This document shows, piece after piece, positions 21,075-31,959 of a DNA stretch of 64,000 bases. The translations under genes were made by a program, and so were the position numbers. Position 1 is the stretch's first letter, and the number at the start of each line of letters is the position of its first letter. Source of the stretch: Sphaerulina vaccinii. Taxonomy: Eukaryota > Ascomycota > Dothideomycetes > Mycosphaerellales > Mycosphaerellaceae. The notes under the pieces were generated by a model. It was not told the origin of the DNA and did not search any database. It saw nothing but the letters and a program-made list of their open reading frames with translations. The stretch covers positions 682,001 through 746,000 of the forward strand of contig JAKUDP010000010.1 in NCBI GenBank assembly GCA_022570795.1, read 5' to 3'.

Positions 21075-22353
21075 CTATATCTTGCGCATATCGACAACGC
21101 AGCGGATGCAGTCTCCAGCGTGCATGTCGTGGAAAGCCTCGTTAATCTTGCCCAGTGGCTGTCGATGCGTAATGAACTCGTCGACCTTGAGCTTGTTGTC
21201 CATGTAGTCCTGAACGAGTCCGCCCATTTGGCTGCGGCCCTTGACGCCTCCGAATGCACAGCCTTTCCAGACACGACCGGTGACAAGTTGGAATGCTACA
21301 AGATGAGAAGTCAGTAAGGTGTATCTTTTTGAAAAGAAGGTGGTCAAACTTACGCCTTGTCGAGATCTCTTGCCCAGCAGCCGCAACACCAATGATGATA
21401 CTTTCACCCCAACCCTTGTGGCAAGCCTCGAGAGCAGATCTCATGACATGCACGTTGCCCGTGCAGTCGAAAGTGTAATCACATCCACCATCGGTCATAT
21501 CGATCAGTCTGCTCTGAATGTTCTCCCCCTCCTTGAGATCCTTAGCTGGGTTGACGAAGTCTGTAGCACCGAACTTCTTTGCCCAGTCCTTCTTCGAGTC
21601 ATTGACATCTACCACAATGATCTTGCCAGCACCCTGCTTCACAGCTCCCTGGATCACGGAAAGACCAACACAACCAGCACCGAAGACTGCAACGTTGGAT
21701 CCCTTCTCCACACCACCCTTGCCAGCTGTGATGGTTGCAGCTCCGTAACCTGTGGTAATGCCACATCCCAAAAGACAAGTTCGGTCCATTGGTGCATCGG
21801 GTGTCACAGCGACGACGGAGATGTCTGCTAGAACAGTATACTGGGAGAAAGTCGAGCAACCCATGAAGTGGAGAAGGTCCTTGCCCTTGCACTTGAATCG
21901 TGAACTGCCATCAGGCATGACACCTTTTCCTTGAGTAGCTCGAATCTTGCCGCAAAGGTTGGTCTTGCCAGACTTGCAGAACTTGCATTCTTTGCATTCT
22001 GGTGTGCTGTTCAAATCCAGTCAGCTCGTGATCCGACTCATATCATCCATCTTGATGAGAACTTACTACAACGCAACAACAGTATCTCCAACCTTCACGT
22101 TTGTAACACCCTCACCCACACTCTCCACAATACCAGCACCCTCATGTCCAGCAATAACAGGGAAAGCTCCTTCCGGATCCTTTCCACTCAGCATGTACGC
22201 ATCTGTATGGCACACACCAGTGTAGTAGACTTGTATGCGGACTTCATGAGCTCTTGGAGGAAGGACTTCAATGTCCTCGATCACAAGGTCTTTGCCAGCT
22301 TCCCAAGCAACGGCAGCTTTGCAGGTGATGCTCTTGCCCGCGGTGTCGGACAT
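21075..22353 (-). CDS. sfa1: S-(hydroxymethyl)glutathione dehydrogenase (class III alcohol dehydrogenase)
   Basis: Exons on the minus strand: 22067..22353, 21354..22006 and 21075..21295; 386 residues. The start is ATG 22353 (MSDTAGKS). Catalytic zinc ligands are visible at C48, H70-E71 and the later MDRTCLLGCG; structural zinc ligands are C100, C103, C106 and C114 (YTPECKECKFCKSGKTNLC). The Rossmann motif is VFGAGCVGL, and the ending GDCIRCVVDM is typical of class III enzymes. It oxidises S-hydroxymethylglutathione (formaldehyde plus glutathione) with NAD+, and reduces S-nitrosoglutathione, in the cytosol. Introns of 60 and 58 nt have GTAAGT donors. The V-ATPase gene follows upstream on the same strand. 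Confidence 0.95.
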
Positions 22354-23150
22354 CTTGTAGTGGACGGGCGGGCGGATAAGATAAAGTAGCTTGCTTGCTT
22401 GTTGTTGATGTTCTACCTTGATGGGCACAGCAACGTCAAAAAGTTAAGTGAGGAGGTCTTGTTGTTGATGTAAGAGGGACGAAAGGTGAGATGAGGAGAA
22501 AATACTCTTGCTTGTCACTTTTGAGTTGTAATGTTCCTAGAACTTCTATTCGCATTCGAATGGCGAGGTGGGGGGATACATCATTGAAGAGGGGCAGTTC
22601 TGCTCACAAACCGACTCCAGATCTCAGATCTCCGGGAGACGACTCCCACACAGCTCCGGTGTCCTTGCAAGAAGCCAAGAGTCCAAAGAGATCCGCGATA
22701 GAACCGCTTTGGCAGAGGGGAACACCGGGCGTACCTTCCTGTTTGAGTCCGCATCTCCAGCTATCATACCAAGAACCATGTGAATATGCTGTGGTGAACC
22801 GACTTTGCTTGACAATAAGTAGAAATGTGATCCGGGGAGTTTCGTAGGTTCATACAGCATTGACTAAGCATGTGATACAGGAGACTATGCTGATGAATTT
22901 TGCTCGATATACAGTGTCTACCCTTGTCTTGAACGCCTGCTGAATATACAACTAACGTTACATGCTCACTCTCTTCCTCTTCGATGCTGTTCATCCGTGC
23001 ATCATCATTCAAAATGCCTCTGGTGGCGATGCGGACTGCGCATCACCTTGAGACGAAATGCTCGTCTCCTTTTCGCCACCATCTCTGAGATGTTATCGCG
23101 CATTGGATGTCGATACTACTGGTCTGCGCTGTTGACAATCTTCGCTCTCT
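22354..23150. other. Intergenic region
   Basis: 797 bp between formaldehyde dehydrogenase (start at 22353) and the stop of V-ATPase subunit c, both minus strand. It holds the dehydrogenase promoter and the V-ATPase 3' UTR; short plus-strand frames here are not convincing. Confidence 0.4.
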
Positions 23151-24109
23151 CTAGCACTCGGCGTCCTGAGTTGCGCGCGAGTTCATGAGCAGAGCCACGA
23201 TCAAACCGTACAGACCTGGATATGCTTGTCAGATTGCGCTCGAGGGGATGCTTTGTGGTGAAAACTTACCCAACACTTCGGCGAAAATGAGAATCAGAAT
23301 CATTCCAACGAACAATCTTGGCTGTTGCGCAGTACCACGCACACCGGCATCACCGACGATACCAATGGCAAATCCTGCGGCCAGACCAGCAAGACCGACA
23401 GATAGACCGGCACCCAGTTGGATGAATCCAGTAAAGAGGGATGTCTTTTGCGTCAGCTCGTTGGAGATGAGCACTGACACGACCAGACCGTAGATTGCAA
23501 TGATACCAGCCATAATGACTGGAATGATGTCTGAGAGATGGTGTTAGCCGCGTCGCTCCGACAATAGACCACCGCGCTCCTCCAGTGCCATATTCTGTTA
23601 TGTATCTTGTGGAACGTACTCTTGACGATAAGGTCAGGTCGGAGGACACCCATAGATGAGATACCCACGCCAGCCTTTGCTGTGCCGTATGCTGCGCCAA
23701 AGCAAGTGAACACAATGGCGCTGGTGCAGCCCATCGCACCGAAGAAAGGCTATATCCATCGTATTAGCATCAAATTCCGTATCCCGTAGCCACTATTCTT
23801 TTCTCGCATGATCTCTCGGTGTACGGGAGTCGGTGTACGGATGAATTGCAGCTCGTGGCTGATGTATTGAGCGTAGGCAGGGCCAGGAGTAGGCAGCTAT
23901 CTTGCGGCAGTTCGGAGGAGCACTTACGGCATATACGGGGCTTTAATGAACACATGTTAGCGACTCTGATCTTCTCCGATTGCTTTGCTGCCCTCGACTA
24001 TGGGTTCTGAGGCTCTTGACGGCTCCTGATAGCTCCATGTTGCGCGTTTTGCCTCATCCCCATTGTCGGAGCGCCTCGTCCGCAGTACGTACCAGAGATC
24101 GGTGGCCAT
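23151..24109 (-). CDS. vma3: V-type ATPase proteolipid subunit c
   Basis: Five exons on the minus strand: 24093..24109 (17 nt), 23928..23940 (13 nt), 23620..23749, 23270..23530 and 23151..23215; 161 residues, the normal size for subunit c. Introns are 152, 178, 89 and 54 nt. The assembled N-terminus (MATDLCPVYAPFFGAMGC) depends on the two micro-exons. Four transmembrane helices are obvious. The proton-carrying glutamate is E138 in ILILIFAEVLGLYG, and the Gly-rich packing motifs GAGLSVGLAGLAAGFAIG are intact. It forms the rotor ring that moves protons across vacuolar and endosomal membranes. The tail is MNSRATQDAEC. It could be vma3 or its close paralogue vma11; E138 and the length favour vma3. 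Confidence 0.94.
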
Positions 24110-24507
24110 CTTGAATATGTGTGTGGGTGAGTCGGAGAAGAAGTTCAAGTGGCTTCCGAGGTGGATGGAAGTGTAGTGGCGTGTGTGAGGGTGTTGCTTG
24201 GTGTCTGTAGATGAAGCTGTTCTTGCTGCGCTTCCTAACGATGACCAGGCGGTCGGAACGGTCCGAAAGAATTCAAGATTCTAACATTTTTATGAAGCTC
24301 TCCATCTCTTTTCCCTCTCCACGACATCTTCCACATCACATAGGCCGTGATTCCCAAGCTACTCGGTTGAGCGTAAGTATCTTCGAAGCTGCGACACAAA
24401 TACCACGTTCTCTGAATCTGACCGGCGACCGTGCAGCTATCCTCCACTTCACGCAATTTTATCAGAAATCCTCGATCCAGAGACACTTTCTCCAACAACA
24501 CAACAAG
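24110..24507. promoter_or_regulatory. Bidirectional promoter, V-ATPase c / Snu13
   Basis: 398 bp between divergent starts of two highly expressed housekeeping genes. Plus-strand short frames are leader-like. Pyrimidine-rich stretch (TCTCTTTTCCCTCTCC) near 24304-24320 precedes the Snu13 start. Confidence 0.45.
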
Positions 24508-25076
24508 ATGGCCGATTCCTCAGCAGCTTGGCCCATCGCGGACGCGGCGCTCTCCCAGGAGATCCTCGATCTAGTAAGTTCATAGGACATCAGATCCGTT
24601 GCTATTCAGGTGCTAACGAGTAGCTAGGTTCAGCAGGCATCGCACTACAGACAGTTGAAGAAGGGTGCCAACGAGGCCACCAAGACGCTTAACCGAGGAA
24701 TTGTAAGTGTAGAAGGCAGAAGGCATGCGCTATTGACAGTGTCTCACTGAGCTCACATCCACCTGGGTGCTGAGTTTAAAGACAGACACTCGATGAGACA
24801 GCCTGCGCTTTCAGAGATACTTGCTAACCACACTTTTAGAGCGAGATCATCATTCTGGCTGCGGACACTACACCTCTGGCGATTCTCCTCCATCTTCCGC
24901 TTCTCTGCGAGGACAAGAACACACCATACGTCTACGTTCCCTCGAAGATGGCTCTAGGCCGTGCCTGCGGAGTCTCGAGAGCTGTGATCAGCTGCAGCAT
25001 CACCACGAACGAGGCTTCTGACTTGATGGGCCAGATTCGTGCCCTCAAGGACAAAGTCGAACGTCTCATGATCTAA
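24508..25076 (+). CDS. snu13: U4/U6.U5 tri-snRNP and box C/D snoRNP protein Snu13 (15.5K, L7Ae family)
   Basis: Exons 24508..24573, 24628..24702 and 24840..25076, all phase 0; 125 residues. RQLKKGANEATKTLNRGISE is the RNA-contacting L7Ae/15.5K signature. Then come ADTTPLAILLHLPLLCEDKN and PYVYVPSKMALGRACGVSR, ending QIRALKDKVERLMI. It binds kink-turns in U4 snRNA and box C/D snoRNAs, serving both splicing and rRNA methylation in the nucleus/nucleolus. Intron 1 is ordinary (54 nt). Intron 2 (137 nt) matches the repeated intron family described separately. I looked for a box C/D snoRNA in intron 2 and saw no ordered C/D boxes. Confidence 0.96.
24703..24839 (+). mobile_element. Introner-like element: Snu13 intron 2
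   Basis: 137-nt intron. Its 3' block TCAGAGATACTTGCTAAC (24811-24828) shares the 17 nt CAGAGATACTTGCTAAC exactly with Csn4 intron 2 on its coding strand. The centre has a hairpin: AGCTCA then CATCC, loop ACCT, GGGTG, one unpaired C, then TGAGTT (about 24749-24776). Its 5' part is unlike the others, so it is a diverged family member. Confidence 0.65.
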
Positions 25077-25455
25077 GGGACATTCAAGAAATGACACATC
25101 GGAATCGGAGAATTGCATGAAGATGGATATGCGAAGACTTGGAGGAAGCAGAAACAAAGAGTAGATTCTGATAGAAAATGAAACTCTTCTCTGCGCAATA
25201 CACACAACCCACGCAACTGTGCTCGTGACCAGACAGGCTGAGCGTGAAATGGAGTGATGCGTTGAGCTCTCTCTTCGCGGCACGCGATTCCATGCCACTG
25301 AGCTATCGACAAGGCTATCTCCTCGCCCAGAGGCACCGCAGAGCCACGAGTCAGGCTCTTCCTGCGCAACTTGAGGCTCATGCCACGGCGCTCTTGATCA
25401 GACCGGTGAGGCTACGGAAATGCAATACAGAGCAGTAGAGAACCACCCACCGGTG

Positions 25456-25491
25456 CCCGACCTGACGCCCGACCTGACGCCCGACCTGACG
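25456..25491. repeat. 12-bp tandem repeat, three perfect copies
   Basis: CCCGACCTGACG occurs three times in direct succession within the noncoding interval downstream of Snu13. Confidence 0.85.
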
Positions 25492-26535
25492 TCTATGCCG
25501 CTGTGCTCTTAACGGGGCTTTTGGACTTCAAGCATATGAATAGAGGGTGATGGAGCCTGCTCTCGCTTGCCAGCTTGGAGCCAAACTACTGTGCAGTCGA
25601 TCAAACAGCTTGTGCGATTAAGATCGAGATTGAGTGGTCGAGCTCTGAACATTTGGTTGATTTCTTCGGCTCCCACATTGTCTGTTCCTGCATCGGACCG
25701 CACCTTGACCGTTGATGAGGGCGCATCTAGACACATGTGCGCTGAACCGCATATCTACTCCTGAATGGCCCATGGGCTATATCAGAGATGGTGTGCGACC
25801 GAAGCGCTGACAACCTGTCGACCGAGCAGACCATAGATAACAATCAAATAGGATATAGCATATACCAAAGGTGATTGGAACACGCGGCATTCAAGCTAGA
25901 ACCAGCGGACCGTCTTTTGTGGCTGTTGAGTTTACGCTGTACTGTTAGCTTCAGGGTGTTTTTGTTCCTTGGGACCACGATTCCTTCTGTGTTGTGCATC
26001 TTCTTCTTCTGATCTGTTCTTGGCCCTGCAGCTTCTTTTGCATATGATCTCGACTGGACTTCGGTATATCAGCGGCATAATAAAAGTACAGGACAACTAG
26101 ACACTGCGATAGCACTGGAACTGAAAACCTCCTCGCTTGACGTGAAATCTGCAACACGCTGCGACCGGCATCCCTTGAGACGTTCCCGCCAGATCGACAC
26201 GTGCCATTGACAACTGACAAGTTCTGTCAAAAGAGAGGTGGTGAATGCCAAAGTGAACGAAAGAAGAGAAGAGAGAGGAGATCGCCAGAAGATAACAGAA
26301 ATTGCGATTTGTTCAGCTCGCACACGCACAATTTGGGGCAGCCAGCCGGCCATTTGGACAATTTGGCGAGATTCGAAGAGAAGCAAGCACTGCAGGGTTG
26401 AACGAGAAAGTAATAATCTATCCACGCTGCAACCAAACACAGACAGCTGTGGTGGAGACTCGAGAAACTCCGACCGCCGCATCTAATCCCATATTCCCTG
26501 TCCTGGACTGAGCCATTCAATCAATCTTCTTCTTC

Positions 26536-26552
26536 TGCACTGCACTGCACTG
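26536..26552. repeat. (TGCAC)n short tandem repeat
   Basis: A 5-bp unit repeated about 3.5 times, ~70 bp before the start codon of the mannosyltransferase, probably in its 5' UTR. Confidence 0.7.
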
Positions 26553-26621
26553 CTCAGCTGTAGCAGGTGTGGCCTTCGCCGAAATCATCGACCAGCGCAC
26601 AACATATCCCGAATCGCAAAC

Positions 26622-28528
26622 GTGGCCCACCATCGCCGCATCTCAGCCTCTGGCGCCGAAGCCACCACCCAGACCCAGACCTCGAACCACCGCCGACGCA
26701 CTTCCCGTGGCGTATCTGCTCTCCATGCTCCCGTGGTAGACTCCGGCGTCCAGGATTCCGCTGCTGCCGGCGGGTTCTCACCCACGCAGCAGCACGAGAC
26801 GGACCACAGCATACAGATGTCGCTGGACCGCAGTCCGTCACCACGGCGGGATGGAGGATGGGCGAGCCCCGGGCTGAGCACTCCTCCCTTGGAAATAGGC
26901 AATGGGCGATTACGAGGGGCGAGTCCTGCAACGAACGGAAATGTTTCGTGGGCGAGTGCGAAAGAACGGTCGGCGAGGGTGAATGGGTACGGACCGAGCT
27001 ATCAGAGTACGAATCAAGGCTTCTTTGGGAGGTTTGGGCGGAAATTGAGCATGAGTTTGCCTTTTGCGCATAGCGACTTTGCACATGGCGGACAAGAAGA
27101 GCGGATAGCGGAAAAGTCCCGGCGAGAAAGAGGGCGGACAGGAGGTTGGCTGGGAGTGCTAGCAGAGCTTGCCAGGAGATTTTGGCTACTGGTGTCTAGG
27201 AGGCGGAAGCTCGTTGCTGCTTTGGTCACAGTGATAGCCTTGCTGTTCTTGTTTTGGAGTCGTGAGTACTGGATACGCTGATAGAAGAGCAGTCGAGGCT
27301 AACAGGTGCAACAGCTGTCAAATCTTGGTACAGGAGGACATCATGGCTCGGAGGTGGCTCAAAGTTTGTGATCATACTGGGCGCGAACCAGGGCGGAGGT
27401 GTGATGGAGTGGAAAGGCGCAAGAGAGTGGGCTATTGAAAGAGACAGCGTGAAGAACAAGAAGAAGTACGCTGCGAAATGGGGATACGATCTTCACATTG
27501 TGGACATGAGCACGAAAAAGCGCTATGCGCATGAATGGCGAGAAAGCTGGGAGAAGGTGGACATCGTGCGCAATGCCATGAAGAAGTATCCCCAGGCGGA
27601 GTGGTGAGAGCATAGGTACAATCTGATGCGGCATGTGGACATACTAACAGTCGATAGGTTCTGGTGGCTAGATCTGAACACCTTCATCATGGAGCCGGAG
27701 TACTCACTACAGCAGCACATCTTCAACGATCTCGGCAAGACGACGTACCGCGACATCAATATCTACAATCCGCTCAAGATTCAGCACCCACCGAATGGCA
27801 CATCGGACAAGCCCAATGCGCCGCAATACGTGAACTACCTGGATGAGGAGTCATTATCAGCAGTGGGAGATGGCAAGCCAGAGAGCATAAACCTCATTGT
27901 CCCTCAAGACTGTGGAGGTTTCAACTTAGGATCCTTCTTCGTGCGACGAAGTGCATGGGCCGACAGAGTTCTGGACATCTGGTGGGATCCAGTCTTCTAC
28001 GAGCAAAGACATATGGAGTGGGAGCACAAGGAGCAAGACGCCCTGGAATACATCTACACCAACCAGCCATGGATACGACCACACGTAGCTTTTGCACCCC
28101 AACGCAAGATCAACGCCTTCCCAAATGGAGCATGTGGTGATGATCGAGGCTTACCGCCAGGTGGATGTGGTGCGCTCAAGATCGGAGACGATATGAGAGA
28201 GTGTGGTATTCAAGGAATACATTACCAACAAGAAGAACGAGACTTCCTTGTGAATATGGCTGGATGTGAATGGGGACGCGATTGTTGGGGTGAAATGTAC
28301 AATTTCCGGCAATTGAGCAACTATCTCAACAGGAATCCTTGGGAGAAGTTTAAAGATGGGATCACGGATATGTGGACTGGGAAGATTTCCAAGGAAAAGG
28401 CGAAACTAGACAAAGCCACCAAGAATCAGGCGGGTATTGAAGAGCAGAAACGACAAGAAGAAGAACAGCAGCAGCAGCAGCAGGCTGAACAGGAAGGGCA
28501 AGGTGAAGGTGTGTTGCAACAACAATAA
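26622..28528 (+). CDS. mnn10: GT34 alpha-1,6-mannosyltransferase (Mnn10/Mnn11-like)
   Basis: Exons 26622..27261, 27315..27603 and 27658..28528; 599 residues. Introns of 53 and 54 nt. Acceptor 1 has an alternative 9 nt upstream, which would add three residues. A ~200-residue Ser/Arg-rich cytosolic N-terminus precedes one membrane anchor (LVAALVTVIALLFLFW), giving type II Golgi topology. The catalytic domain starts with FVIILGANQGGGVMEW. The metal/nucleotide-sugar motif is WFWWLDLNTFIMEPE (a DxD variant, D-L-N). IVPQDCGGFNLGSFFVRRS and MEWEHKEQDALEY are typical of the GMA12/MNN10 family. The C-terminus is Glu/Gln-rich with a CAG-encoded Gln run. Known role: extension of the N-glycan mannan backbone. 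Mnn10 versus Mnn11 is not certain. Confidence 0.9.
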
Positions 28529-29164
28529 CATCAGCAGGAAGGGGCTTGAGCAGAAACCGAGTACCCCTAAGAGGCGACTACAAGCTGCCTGCTATGCCGC
28601 TCTGCTTACTTCAACTCTGGATGCGTTCAAGCGATTTTGCATATTCTCTGCATAGCGAACAGCTTCACCATACAACATTCTCGAAACGCTCGAGGCAAGC
28701 GTCAGTGCTCACAAGCTTTGAAATTCTCACCATTTCCTCCGAGGAGTCTCGACATTTTACGAGACGACACAACAGACCTTCTTCATACATGGTTGGAGAC
28801 GTTCGTGGACAGGCCAGGGTGGGCAGAGCTTTTGCCTGGTCTCAGTGTGAGAAGATGCGACCACGTGTAGAGACAGAGATATTATATGATACCACCATAA
28901 CATATTTTCACCTCTGTTCACGGCCGATCCTGGTCTCAAATGTCGTTCGTTGTTGCCATTTGCTTGTCTTACTCTATGCATTGACATTAGGCATGTTCAT
29001 AAGTGAAACGCCGCGGCGCCTTGCTATGCCCATTCATGTTACTCCATGGCGGCCCTCTTCCAGGGCTCTCGACAGCGACGAACAGCTGTCCCCTCGCCCC
29101 CTCACCGTTTGAAAGTACAGTCATCCTTCGCGCAACCCACTCATCGTCATACCTGCCACCCGAC
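28529..29164. other. Convergent 3' region
   Basis: 636 bp between the stops of the mannosyltransferase and Vps26. A 188-codon plus frame here (28546-29112) has no recognisable sequence and reads as UTR. Confidence 0.4.
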
Positions 29165-30103
29165 CTAGCTCGCCTGTATTTCCTTCGCCTGCCTTTGTGC
29201 CAATTCGCTGTTCTCCGGCGCTTGTCGATATAGCACAATTTCACTCTGCTTGAAGTACCTCCTCGCATCCTCATCAATCAACACCAAACTCAGATAGTAC
29301 CTCGTACTATACTTCTTATTGACATCTCTGAACGTCGGCGTCAAGTCGAAGCCTCCCAAGAACAGTCTGATAGGTATTGTCTCTCCTCGACTCGGACTCC
29401 CATCCATGATTTCGAATCGTACCAGTGTTTCTGATTCGTTATATTGATTCGGAGGTACGCCTGTCGTTTCTCTGCGTATTATGCTGAGCTCCATATGTCG
29501 TATCTTGAGCCGTACCAACAAGAAATATATCCTCCCCACGATCACGTCCTTCAAGTGGTATTTCGACTTCGAGTATTCGAACTCAATGTGTAGACAGTCT
29601 TCAATCCCGACATCCATCTTAATGACCGAATTCGTCTCAGGTGGCTGCCGGTAAGAATAAACCCATAGATCCTTTTCTCTCACAACATCCGCCATTCTCC
29701 TAGACACCGTTACCCTCAGAAAGTACCTCAGCTTAACATTGATGCCATGATAGCTTTCATATGGCTTTTCCACATTCTTGAACGAGAAAGGTAGCGTAAC
29801 AGGATGTTGCAACTCCCCCGGTGCTGCCAGTTCGGTTTGTAGACTCAGAAATTCGTGATGTGTGCCGCGATCGAAGAACATCTCAATGGTACCGACGAAT
29901 TGAACTTTGATTCCAGTGTGTTCGAGACGTTTGCCATCTTTGGGACGGATTGTTACGGCGCCTTTTACTGTTTCGCCGTCGAGGTAGAGAGGGCACTTTT
30001 CGCGGCGGTTCTTGTCGAGCTTGACGTCGACTGTGGGACGGTCGTCGGTGCTGTCTAGCACGATGTCGATGTCGAGGGGTGTGCTAAAGGAGAATATCGA
30101 CAT
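29165..30103 (-). CDS. vps26: Retromer complex subunit Vps26
   Basis: 312 residues from ATG 30103 (MSIFSFSTPLDIDIVL). The frame is open upstream to 30259, but MSIF is the conserved family start. The arrestin-like two-lobed fold is recognisable from YLDGETVKGAVTIRPKDGK, HTGIKVQFVGTIEMFFDRG, PFSFKNVEKPYESYHGINVKLRYFLRV (split over several strands) and the second lobe GRIYFLLVRLKIRHMEL. The C-terminus (NKKYSTRYYLSLVLIDEDAR) binds Vps35 in the family. It functions on endosomes in cargo recycling to the Golgi. It is a single-exon gene, divergent from the homocysteine methyltransferase. Two other genes of the same endosome/TGN traffic are in the window (Mon2, Vps9), which is probably chance. Confidence 0.96.
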   Translation of the reverse strand: MSIFSFSTPLDIDIVLDSTDDRPTVDVKLDKNRREKCPLYLDGETVKGAVTIRPKDGKRLEHTGIKVQFVGTIEMFFDRGTHHEFLSLQTELAAPGELQHPVTLPFSFKNVEKPYESYHGINVKLRYFLRVTVSRRMADVVREKDLWVYSYRQPPETNSVIKMDVGIEDCLHIEFEYSKSKYHLKDVIVGRIYFLLVRLKIRHMELSIIRRETTGVPPNQYNESETLVRFEIMDGSPSRGETIPIRLFLGGFDLTPTFRDVNKKYSTRYYLSLVLIDEDARRYFKQSEIVLYRQAPENSELAQRQAKEIQAS

Positions 30104-30566
30104 CTTGGAGGAGTGTGCTGAGGTGGTTGTTATATTGTTTATCGTAGCTTCAATGGAGCTGCCTGAGCTGGCTGACGGAGTGAGGTGGAGTCTGTGCCGA
30201 TCACTCCTGCCTCGTTCGTGAAGGCGACTTCCTGACCTTGACACTTCCGCCTGCAGCACTTTGATGGACTGCTTCTTCGGACCTCACCTCTTGACTGATC
30301 TTGATATGATACTCTGATATGTTGTCTGCCTGGCGAAGACGCCGGCTACCATTGCCCATAGGGGAATGACGAGGCCGCTGTCGCCCGAGGCGGACTTTCG
30401 CGCCGAAAAATGGAGACTCTGGCTCACATGAAGCAGTTTCTGACTTGCAAAAGTGTTGACTTTCGACTTCACTCATTTCCACGCGGATCCAGAGGAATCT
30501 CCCTGACCATATCTTTTCCACAGCAAGTCCAGACACCGAACTACCACTCAATCAGCTTGTTGCACG
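30104..30566. promoter_or_regulatory. Bidirectional promoter, Vps26 / homocysteine methyltransferase
   Basis: 463 bp between divergent starts. No convincing frame or repeat. Confidence 0.4.
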
Positions 30567-31571
30567 ATGATCAGCAAAGACACCTTCGAGTCATTGCTTC
30601 AGGCGGTGGACACATTTATCGTTGATGGCGCTCTTGCTACAGAACTGGAAGCCCGTGGTCACGACCTGAACCACCCTCTATGGTCAGCCAAGCTACTTCA
30701 GGAAAATCCAGCAAGCATCGAAAGTGTGCACTATGACTACTTTGCAGCAGGAGCACATATTGCCATCACCGCGAGCTATCAAGCTGCAACTGCTGGTCTT
30801 ACGAAGCACCTCGGCAGCAGCGAGGCTGAAGGCAAGGAGCTTATCAAGCGTAGCGTCGAGGTTGCACAGCAAGCTCGTACCAGGGCGTATACCACTGCCG
30901 TCGGTCGCAATCGGCCATTGCTGGTAGCAGGAAGCGTGGGACCTTATGGCGCTTACTTGTCAGATGGATCCGAATACACTGGCGCATACCAACAGACCAC
31001 TGAACAATTCGTAGACTTCCATAGACCCAGGATTGCCGCGCTCATCGAAGCTGGCGTTGATATCCTGGCTTTAGAGACGATCCCGAGTTTGGCTGAGATC
31101 AAGGCGCTACTTCAGCTACTTTCTACAGAGTACCCGGAAGCTATTGCATGGCTCAGCTGCACTCTCAAGGACTCCGGACATCTGGCCGATGGAACCTCTT
31201 GGCATGATGTCCTCAATGTAATCAAGGAACATGAGAATCAGATCGTGGCATTTGGGATCAACTGTGTCGCAGCAGCGGTCGTCACCGAGACACTGGGCAA
31301 GATCCAGCAACTCACCAAGTTACCACTGGTGGCGTACCCCAACTCAGGTGAGACTTGGGATGCCGTGAGCAAGACGTGGCATGGTAAGCGTGCGGAGGAC
31401 ATCCTCAACACTGGGGAGAGAACTGCTGCTTTGGCGAAACTTTCCACAGAGCTCGAGAGCTGGTCTGCCAATGGAGCAAGGTTGGTCGGTGGCTGTTGTC
31501 GGACAGGACCAAGCTACGTGCGAGCAGTGAAGAATTATCACCAACACGCACACAGTCACCACAATGTCTGA
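30567..31571 (+). CDS. Homocysteine S-methyltransferase (Mht1/Sam4 type)
   Basis: 334 residues, single exon. The N-terminal DGALATELEARGHDLNHPLWSA (split by the family as D-G-x-x-x-T-E-L) starts the TIM barrel. Zinc ligands are C233 in FGINC and C310-C311 in GGCCRTGP. LALETIPSLAEIKAL and YPNSGETWD are typical of the S-methylmethionine-dependent clade. The enzyme transfers a methyl group from S-methylmethionine or AdoMet to homocysteine, giving methionine, in the cytosol. A His-rich end (HQHAHSHHNV) follows the domain. Mht1 versus Sam4 cannot be separated by eye. Confidence 0.93.
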   Translation: MISKDTFESLLQAVDTFIVDGALATELEARGHDLNHPLWSAKLLQENPASIESVHYDYFAAGAHIAITASYQAATAGLTKHLGSSEAEGKELIKRSVEVAQQARTRAYTTAVGRNRPLLVAGSVGPYGAYLSDGSEYTGAYQQTTEQFVDFHRPRIAALIEAGVDILALETIPSLAEIKALLQLLSTEYPEAIAWLSCTLKDSGHLADGTSWHDVLNVIKEHENQIVAFGINCVAAAVVTETLGKIQQLTKLPLVAYPNSGETWDAVSKTWHGKRAEDILNTGERTAALAKLSTELESWSANGARLVGGCCRTGPSYVRAVKNYHQHAHSHHNV

Positions 31572-31959
31572 AAGCTTTGGAGACACATTGGTAATCGCAG
31601 CACGCCCTATGCTGTGACCGGATAGGCGCTGTCGGCCTAGTGCTTGTACTTCACGCCAAGAAGTCTATATGCTAGCATAAGATGCGTCTGCTTAATGGCA
31701 AGGACTTCAATGAGAAGTATCACAAAGCCCTCGAGCGAGGGTAGTTGATGCCCTCAGCACGCCATAGCACGCCCCGCGCAGCAATACAGCTCATGCGAAA
31801 GACGCGATAGAAGATAGACAAAGAAAAGATCTGGGCATTCATTGATAAGAAGCTCTGTTTCGGCAAAGCTGTCTCGCTTCGACTTCGAATCTTTGCCGGC
31901 ATCAGTCTCTCGTACATACGTATCCAACACGCATATCAAACTCTCAGTTGATAGCAACG
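31572..31959. other. Intergenic region
   Basis: 388 bp between the homocysteine methyltransferase stop and the carbonic anhydrase start, same strand. No gene or repeat seen; presumed promoter of the carbonic anhydrase gene in its second half. Confidence 0.4.

Larger units (their letters stand above)
25077..26621. other. Long intergenic region with short tandem repeats
   Basis: 1545 bp between Snu13 and the mannosyltransferase gene. It contains three perfect copies of the 12-mer CCCGACCTGACG (25456-25491) and a (TGCAC)n run (26536-26552) close to the mannosyltransferase start. Several 60-140 codon frames on both strands have no recognisable sequence. The last ~200 bp are presumably promoter and 5' UTR. 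Confidence 0.45.

Noticed and set aside
24703..24839. Possible intron-encoded box C/D snoRNA in Snu13 intron 2
   Set aside because: CTGA-like and ATGAG-like motifs occur, but in the wrong order and without terminal stems; the similarity to other introns explains the sequence better.
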